DNA of 64,000 bases. Source: Lepeophtheirus salmonis (lineage: Eukaryota; Arthropoda; Copepoda; Siphonostomatoida; Caligidae). The translations under genes and the position numbers were made by a program. The DNA lies in contig NC_052136.2 of assembly GCF_016086655.4 (NCBI RefSeq), positions 1,550,001 through 1,614,000 on the forward strand, read 5' to 3'. Position 1 is the first letter of the stretch. Each line of letters opens with the position of its first letter. The notes beneath the pieces were generated by a model. It was not told the origin of the DNA and made no database searches. It was given only the letters and a program-made list of their open reading frames with translations. Below, in pieces: positions 57,012-64,000 of this stretch.

Positions 57012-59109
57012 ATGTCCACTAAGTGTTGTGCTCCAGGGTGTAGAACGAGCCACAACAGTCTGGTGTTACTATCAAACAACAAACAAACAAAGAAAACCTG
57101 GACTTGATACAGCCTTGCTGAGAGCCATTCCAAGGGAAACAGATCTGAAGAAGACAGATTAGGCACCATACATAAGTAAAAAACTATGTTCCCTACATTT
57201 CAACGAATCTGATTTCATCTGTGAGTCTAAAAGAAGTCGACCCTTTGCAAGGCTCTAAAGAAGAGGTAAGGCAGCTGCTCACTTTTGGTGCGTATACTTA
57301 TAACTGTCCTTCTTTTACAGGTACCTCAAACTAGATGTAGTACCATCCCTATGGCCAAACTGCCCTAACTACCTCTCAACTCCTATAGCTTCATCAAGAC
57401 CAACTCAGGCTGTGGCTACATCACGTAGGGCTCAACAGTTCAATGAAATGAGTTCTGTAGAAGAACTTGATGACAAATTGGCCAAGGAGACACTCCCATC
57501 AAACTTCATCCTCATCAGAGAACCAACGGTTGCCCTTTTGAAGCTATCCCATGATGAGAAATTGGGCCCCCAAGTAGTAGCCAGCATCCAGTTTGAGACA
57601 GATATGTCATTCAAAATGTACCACTCTGGTGTGTTGATTGACAAAAAGGCAGTGTCACACATCACCTCAGAAGGTAAGGTCAGCACTGCGATTTAAGCCA
57701 TCAATTTGGCTTCCTTTCTGGGAGCAAAAGAAGAATTGAATAAAACAGAAACCTGGGAAGACATTTTCAACAAGTTAGTGAAGTTTCTCAACTCCTCAGA
57801 GATTGAACCTAAGCAAGCTTCTAAGCTCTCTTTCATTCGTGAGCAAATGGCTCTCCTCTTCACCAAACTAACAGCTAGATAATATTTACCTTTTCTTCTT
57901 TCAACCGCACTCATGTGGGAGAATGTGAGCTCAGGACTATGTGGAATATCCTAAACGTCAAGACACCTGGAGTTGGCTACGAAAGGAGAGATGAGCTTCG
58001 GGAACTAATCTCTTAGAAGAACAAACTTGGCCCCTCTTTCTTGAGAGATTTTGACAACTTTCTCATCGAGTGGCAAAACAGTAAACCACCTGGCATCAGC
58101 AACCTTCCTAGCAACAAAGCAGACGTGCCTTGCTGCAGCAGATCTGGCAGAGTATCTTCTCCTAGATGAAGACTTCTCCTATGTACTCCTCGGCATGTTC
58201 CAGTCTGATCCCATCGAAAGAAGGTTCGGCTGGTAGAGACAACTAAGTGGAGGTATCTACTACATCAGCGTGAGACAGATCCTGGAAGCAGAAAAAAAGA
58301 TTCGTATTCTGAGTCTTGTCAAATTCTCAGGTAAATAAGATATTTGTTAATAGTAAGCTTCTTTATTTAGGTATTACTTATTTTTACAATATAATAATAT
58401 CATAACAATATTTGACTTTTTAAATTTTCAGGTCTGACTACTTCAGAAATTAAAGGTCTGCTGGATGAAGACCTGGTAAAAGCTGAGCTCATTTTGACTA
58501 ACTGGCAACCAGATGACCTCCAGGAACTAGCTTCCAAGGGAGAGAGTAATGCTCACTACTTTGTTGCCGGGTATATCGGGTTTTCTTTGAAGAAAAAGAT
58601 CAGCTGTACATCCTGCCAAGAGTTAATGGTCATCAGAGACACACCTACGGACTCAATAACCTTCGATAGCCCAACCAATCAGCATCTAGACCTGAAAGAG
58701 TTCATCGACATAATGAGTAGAGGGGGTTGTCGACTCCATCCGACCTTCTCTACCTCTCCTGTCTTTATGTTCACTCCATGTTCTCTTACATCACAGCTAC
58801 TCCTGAAGAGAAATACAGTTTACTTGGCACCCCAAATACTAGAGCTTCATTTGTTGCTTCCTTGACAGGATGCAGGACAGTTTAAACTCTGACATTATCG
58901 CCGTTGTGGGAGTAAAGTGCGAGGAAGTACATTCCTGGTCAGCTTTTATACAAAGAATTTCATTCGCTTTGTTTAATGTCATGGGTAACAATTTGAGTGC
59001 TAAACTGAATGATGACATCCGATTTTTAACAAAAAAGAGAATGGCATCTAAGAATTCAGAAGCTAATAGAAAAAAAGCTAAATTTCAATCAAAATCATCT
59101 GACTTGTAG
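57012..59109 (+). pseudogene. THAP/P-element-like transposase relic, intron-containing
   Basis: From the ATG at 57012: MSTKCCAPGCRTSH, AIPRETDLKK and, in a shifted frame, LCSLHFNESDF (a THAP zinc finger, 57012-57265). An intron 57266-57320 follows, then DVVPSLWPNCP (the AVPTIF-type box) and a long frame with FNEMSSVEELDDKLAKETLP. 57690-57890 has EDIFNKLVKFLNSSEIEPKQ. 58100-58290 has LAEYLLLDEDFSYVLLG, SDPIERRFGW and, after a stop, RQLSGGIYYISVRQILEAEK. A second intron, 58331-58431, splits KFSG/LTTSEIKG. 58540-58730 has HYFVAGYIGFSLKK, SCTSCQEL. The last frame (58870-59109) ends in a Lys-rich tail. At least four stops or frameshifts interrupt it and part of the catalytic core is missing. AATAAA near 59189 may be its poly(A) signal. 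It is a different family from the THAP gene at 29.7-31.2 kb. Confidence 0.72.
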
Positions 59110-59189
59110 ACTTGGACCAACTTTGTACTTTTTGATTATGCCTTTTCTTTTTTATATATTTTTAATGTTTATTTTGATGAAAGTACTAA

Positions 59190-61270
59190 TAAAATACCAC
59201 TTCTATTAGAAATCTTTATTATTTTGATGATTTATCCTAGCAAAATACTTTTAAAAACTCTTTATTTTGTCGGAAAACACTTGAAGAGAGACATTCTATA
59301 TAGAATAAACATAGACACATATTGGAAATGCGTGAGCGCAGTGTCCTGTCCTGCTTACAGGGGTCCTGTCGTAATATTCTTAGTTAGTATTTTTAAAATA
59401 TGCTGATACTATTCGCTTAGAATCAAGCTAACAATATTATATTGATATTATGTTTACAAACTTTCTAAGGATAGTTTTTATGGATATGTTTTCGTGGATA
59501 AATAATGTAATAATTCAATAGAAAAGAGCAATTCCAAGAAACTAGGCACATGGCATAATACTTGTAGTATCAGTTACATCGAAACTCCTTAATTAAATTA
59601 GCATAAATATGATTATTACTTAATAATATATATTGTATCTATCCAGAGTCACACGTAATAAATCTATTAGTATATATTAGTACTAACATATGTTAGTTAT
59701 TTCCTCCAACGACTAATATCTTCATCTAGGACAAGTGTATATCTTTAATTTTAGAGTTTAGGTATCAGTTGTTATTGATAAAGCCTTCATTCATTTTGTA
59801 CGTATACATATATATTTAGCAAAGTTCATTATGTAATTCACAAAATGCTAAGAATTTTATAAGCTACTACCATTTTTTTTATTTATACAATGATGTGAAC
59901 AAGTTGATAGAGTTCAACCATTTAAAAGAAATTTGATAAAATAAAAATAAAATATGCTGATTAATTTCATCTTCAAATATAATTTATTAATCTTGTGAAT
60001 CTATGGGAAGTCTCGTGCCACAAATAATATCTCTTCTAAAAAGACAACATATTTAAAATGAAATAAAAAAGCTTTTGAATAAAAAAAACCTGCTTAAAGT
60101 AAGTGTTTCAACTTAGAAGAGCTACAAATATTACCCCTCCAACATTTTTTGTTATGTAAATTTAAACTAGTCATAAAAAATCAAGTTTATATGGGACATT
60201 TTATACGTTAAAGTTAGTAATAATTACGTATAACGTGATTATTAGTTAGAAAATTTTTCCATATTTATATAGATAAAAAGTGGTGTTCAAAAAGTTCCGT
60301 TCAATATATATTTATTTAATTAAATACTGGAAAAGAAAGGAAGAGCTGAAACTTCTTCATTCTTAAATCCCTCACTTTATCATCTTTAATGTATCACACA
60401 ACCTTTCCTCCAAAATGAAACAGAGAAAAGGCCCGAAATCATCTGGTAGTTAGCCAAATAAGTCAATCATACCAACTGTCATATGCATGTCATGTACTCC
60501 CAGACTATCACTTTCATATTATTTCTTCACCATTTTTAAAATGAATTACATATAATTAAAATCTGCATCGTATTTTTATTCGTTACTATATTATAATATT
60601 TCTTAGTTATATTTTATTAAAATAGTAGTATTCATTTGTGTTTGTGCTGACTTATAATACTGTGTTATTGTTGCGACGTAGTCCCCTTATTCTTGTCTGG
60701 AGGAACATGTAGCAGCTTCTAATTTTAAGTTAATAATAATTCAGAACTACTAAAGCCTTGAGCGTCCCCTCTTTGACTTAGAGTCCTTTAGAATAACTTT
60801 TTACTTTGTTTATATATCAAAAAGAATAAATTATGTAAAACCCATGACGTATCAAGCGAGATTAGGCAAGCGACAGCTAACAAAAAAATACATAGGGTGT
60901 TTTTGTGTTAGGGAGATAACGCTGTGCCCTTGATAACTTTCCAACGAAGAAAAGGAGAGCTCCAGGCAGTCAAAATTCATCCAAAGACCTCAAAAAGAAT
61001 TAACAGGCTCTTATATTACTATTTAATTGAATGATTAGGTAAAAAGCACATATTTCCTCTTGATTTATATTTAATATCACAGATGTCAGGAATGACGTTT
61101 ACCTTGCTACACATAGGTTTCGTGATAGTAAGTATGCTATTATTATATAAAACAAAAATAATAAACTATGGTAAAAGTTGAAAAGAAAAATAACATGCAC
61201 ATAATGCTATTTATTATAACATTGTAAATCAATTAATCATCATTGATTCATCCCTTCGGGCTCTCTCTAT
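59190..61270. other. AT-rich intergenic region
   Basis: No coding frame beyond about 60 codons and no repeat with a recognised partner in the window. It separates the P/THAP relic from the hAT element. Confidence 0.5.
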
Positions 61271-61272
61271 TG

Positions 61273-63649
61273 TAGTGGTTCTTAACCTTATTGGAGGTAC
61301 TGAACCCTACAAGCTTCATCAGTGCATTCACCGAATCCCTTCGTGATTGGAAAAATAAAATATGACTTCTACAGAATATATTTTATAATTGCACAAAATA
61401 AACCCCTATTTTCAAAGAACAAGTCTAACAAAACGTGAATTTCACACAAAAACATAAGCCAATGAAGATTAGCTGCTAATTAATGTGTCTTTTCCTGTTC
61501 CCTTTCCGACACAAGTTCAGAAATGCTTGGCTACACCTTGGCAAGTGCCACTCATATCGTTTTCTCAACAGAGTATGTTCCTTTTCTTTGTTTTTATGTC
61601 CACTATCCTCGAAAAGGATTTATCACAAAGATATGTTGTTACAAACGGATTGAGTATATCCAAGTCTTTCTTTGCAATAAGAGGGTATGGTACGATTTGT
61701 TTACACCAAAAAGTTGACAGTCTTGTTGTTCTGAAGAGTTGCTGTTGAAGCTGGCTCTGCTGAAGTTCAATGATTTCATTGAGATATTCATCGTTCACGT
61801 CTGCTGTCGCAACACTAAACGTGAAAGGCTGTCTCACCCATGGTGGATATGACCCAGGGGGGGGGGGAAGTATCCCTCGAGAAAGTTTGCGAAGTTATCA
61901 TTTTCTATTCGTCGTTTCTATAAAGGTAGCTTTTTTTAAATGCCTCCAGGTTTTCTTCCGCTTCAATAATGCTGACTCCACCACACTGTATCTCTTTATT
62001 GACATGATTGAGAGCATCGAAAATATCTGCCATGTACGCCAAAGTGAGAATGAACTCAGAATTTTCAAAGTAATCTGCGTGACAATGACCGTACTCTCGC
62101 AAAAACAGGGCTAATTCCATATAATTGACAAAAACACGATTTCCAACCCATTTCCTTACATAGCTCATTGAAGATGCGGTGCTTCATAGCATTTTTTCAC
62201 ACGTAGTTTACATATTCAATAACAACTTTGAATACTTGTGCTACTTTTAAAGACAAGTTTTTTGTTTCCGACGAATGCCTGTACAGAACAAAGTGCGTAA
62301 CAATGATGTGTGGTGCATCGGATTTCACCGGTGCTCCAAAACCAGAGTGTCGTCCCAGCATGGCTGGAGCTCCGTCCGAACAAACTGCAGAAACCATATT
62401 CCATGAAAGATTGTTGTCTCTGAAGAAGTAATCCACGAGTTTCTAGACATCGTCTGGCATAATTGTTGTTGTAAAAGGCTTAAAAAAAAAAAATCTTCTT
62501 TATCACGTCTTCTTTCATATAGACCACAAGTACAACAAACTGGCTTAGATTGGAAATGTCAGTGGTCTCATCGAGTTGGAGGCTGAATTTTACAGAGCTT
62601 GAAATCAGATCTGTAAACTACTTGTGCCAAGATGTCATTGCTCATGTAGTTTATTCTGCTGCTGATAGTGTCATTTGAAAGAGGAATTCGAGAGAACTGA
62701 TCTTCAGCTGCTTTTCCCAGCATCATATTGGCCATGTTCAACGCGGCTGGTTTCACCAATCGTGAGTGGTTTGCCCTGCTTTGCGATGAGGTAGGCAACT
62801 TCGTACGATACTGTGAGGATTGGTTTGTCGATGGGTACAAAGCGAGAAAGGGCAGAGTAGCCTTTTCATCAAATTTGGCTCTCTTCACCTTGAATTCAGC
62901 AAGTGTTGTGTTCTTGTATTTCCCATCTGCATGCAGCTTTAGGAAGTGTTCCTTCAGTTTTGCAGGTGCTAGACTAGAATTGCTCAACTTGGCAGTGCAA
63001 ATTATGCATTGAGGACGCTGACCTCCATCACGCTCCTCTATACACGTTAATCCATATTGTGCGTATTCATCAAACCACTTTCTTATTTTTGCTGGACATA
63101 GTTAGTAAGAAGGGATTGAAAGATGATCTATTAAGACTGAAGTGAAGATTTTTCAACACAGCTATTTATACAAGTTTAAACATGTAATATTTTCATGAAA
63201 ATCTAATTTATTTGAACGTTTGTTTTTCCTAAGGACGCTCATGATATTATCATCGAGATGATACCTTATTATTATATACTTTAAACATGAAGTACTTTTA
63301 ATATTAATATTTGTTGCTATATTCATAGGAGTTCAAAGTTCAAAAATGGCGCGCTTGACATTTTTAACGAAGTGTAAGGACATTTTTTCCTTTTTTTTCC
63401 CATGCTTCTTTTTTATTTTATACAATACATTAGAAAAATAACAAGGGGATATATTATGTTCAAATTTTGAGACTCGTAAATCTATTTTTTATTCAAAAAA
63501 TATCATTTCGAAATGAGGGAGGCAACTATTAAAATAGTATCTTCTGTTATTACAGTCTAGCTTGTCAGTGGATGCGGGGGCTTTCCGAACCCCTGAAAGT
63601 CTCTCACCGAACCCCTGGGGTTTGATCTAACCCAGGCTCAGAACCACTA
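61273..63649 (-). mobile_element. hAT transposon (Charlie/ZBED5-like) with terminal repeats
   Basis: Ends TAGTGGTTCTTAACCTT at 61273 and, read inward from 63649, TAGTGGTTCTGAGCCTG are inverted repeats of the (C)AGTGGTTCT type known from Charlie/Buster hAT elements. They are followed on both sides by GAACCC...CACCGAA words. The right flank CTCTAGAC fits the nTCTAGAn target preference of this group; the left flank CTCTATTG agrees at the first five bases, so the 8-bp duplication is partly decayed. The 2377-bp length suits an autonomous element. The transposase inside is broken. Confidence 0.82.
61500..63099 (-). pseudogene. hAT transposase remnant (ZBED5-like)
   Basis: Starts near 63099 (MSSKNKKVV, then a shift to FDEYAQYGLTCIEE). 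A BED zinc finger follows with CIIC and HFLKLH (63010-62930), then PAALNMANMMLGKAAEDQF and IPLSNDTISSRINYMSNDIL, a typical hAT start of the catalytic region. 62436-62197 has NNLSWNMVSAVCSDGAPAM with the Asp of the second catalytic block. 62170-61905 has YMELALFLREYG and TLAYMADIFDALNHVN. 61837-61565 is the dimerisation domain (FWCKQIVPYPLIAK, PFVTTYLCDKSFS). Stops and frameshifts separate these blocks, so it is not functional. The order and spacing match full-length ZBED5/Charlie-like proteins of about 600 residues. Confidence 0.8.
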
Positions 63650-63689
63650 CTCTAGACCCTTTATTCTATATTAACGTACATATTTTCAA

Positions 63690-64000
63690 AAAAAAAAAAT
63701 TCTAACAAATTTACTATCAAACAAAAATTTTCATGTCCATTTTTTGAAAATGAGGATATTATTCTAGAAGCCGGATTTGGGTATGTGAGCCAAATTTACT
63801 ACATGGAACTAGGCCAGGGATTGAAATTAGCTCACAAACTTAATCATAAAGTAATTTCTCCTCAACCAATTGAAAAGTGTAATATTGATCTTTCTATAAG
63901 GTGTTTTCACGAGTCCACTCTGAATGAACATAACCATGTTGTTCGAATGATGATCAATTCAGAAACTTCAAAAAGACAGGAAAAGATATGCATATTCTTA
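63690..64000 (+). CDS. Partial open frame, possibly P-element-like, running off the window
   Basis: One frame stays open from about 63690 to the end of the window: CPFFENEDIILEAGFGYVSQ, LGQGLKLAHKLNHKVISPQP and IEKCNIDLSIRCFHESTL. The A-H-K-L...H/V-I-P..IEK.N..L....FHEST pattern resembles the part of P-element/THAP9-like transposases just before their C terminus (KLT..HI.P..F.KM.V..A.QVFS.S). The match is loose. No start codon or splice site is assigned. It could be a host exon instead. Confidence 0.35.

Noticed and set aside
1..64000. CRISPR arrays, bacterial operons, riboswitches and tRNA/rRNA genes
   Set aside because: No evenly spaced short repeats with unique spacers, no bacterial-type gene packing, and no cloverleaf or rRNA-like stretch was recognised. 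A covariance-model scan would be needed to exclude tRNAs fully.

Overview
The window is nuclear DNA from an arthropod-like animal, most likely a crustacean. It is AT-rich, its genes are split by GT-AG introns (many only 50-100 bp), and it carries animal genes: a GluN1-type NMDA receptor subunit, U1-70K, APE1 and CCDC51. Degenerate DNA transposons of the mariner, hAT and P-element/THAP kinds fill much of the rest. The gene forms and repeat load would suit a parasitic copepod (sea louse), but that is an impression, not proof. Nothing looks bacterial: there are no operons or Shine-Dalgarno sites.

Layout. 1-4.1 kb: the last exon of a sugar-transporter-like gene (+), between small inverted-repeat elements and two mariner relics. 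5.4-10.2 kb (-): a six-exon Ldh2-family oxidoreductase of 384 aa whose introns hold two copies of one MITE family. 10.7-18.3 kb: no gene; copies of a 300-400 bp interspersed repeat, a 108-bp tandem array and a hairpin. 18.4-27.0 kb (+): a complete 12-exon NMDA receptor subunit 1 gene of 1172 aa with three transposon relics in its 4.4-kb intron 3. 27.3-28.4 kb (-): APE1, convergent with it. 29.7-31.2 kb (-): an internally deleted P-element/THAP gene. 31.5-32.8 kb: a mariner with both terminal repeats. 33.9-37.8 kb (+): U1-70K. 39.4-40.3 kb: a large foldback repeat. 40.8-42.0 kb (+): an aldo-keto reductase of 304 aa, convergent with 42.1-43.5 kb (-) CCDC51 of 440 aa. 44.7-45.5 kb (-): a broken THAP gene. 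46.7-47.5 kb (+): an unrecognised 228-aa gene. 48.5-50.6 kb: repeats. 51.9-52.9 kb (-): a secreted pesticin/T4-lysozyme-like muramidase of 273 aa. 53.9-63.6 kb: a transposon graveyard with a DIRS-type retroelement, a P/THAP transposase relic and a hAT element with terminal repeats. 63.7-64.0 kb: an open frame running off the window.

The host genes are unrelated neighbours, not a pathway. All exon chains were joined by hand from frame, splice signals and family alignment from memory. For each multi-exon gene the summed exon length is divisible by three, which supports the models. Most promising for follow-up: the muramidase, which keeps a Glu/Thr/Asp triad behind a signal peptide; the KP-like truncated THAP gene; and the long GluN1 tail ending in a PDZ-ligand-like motif.
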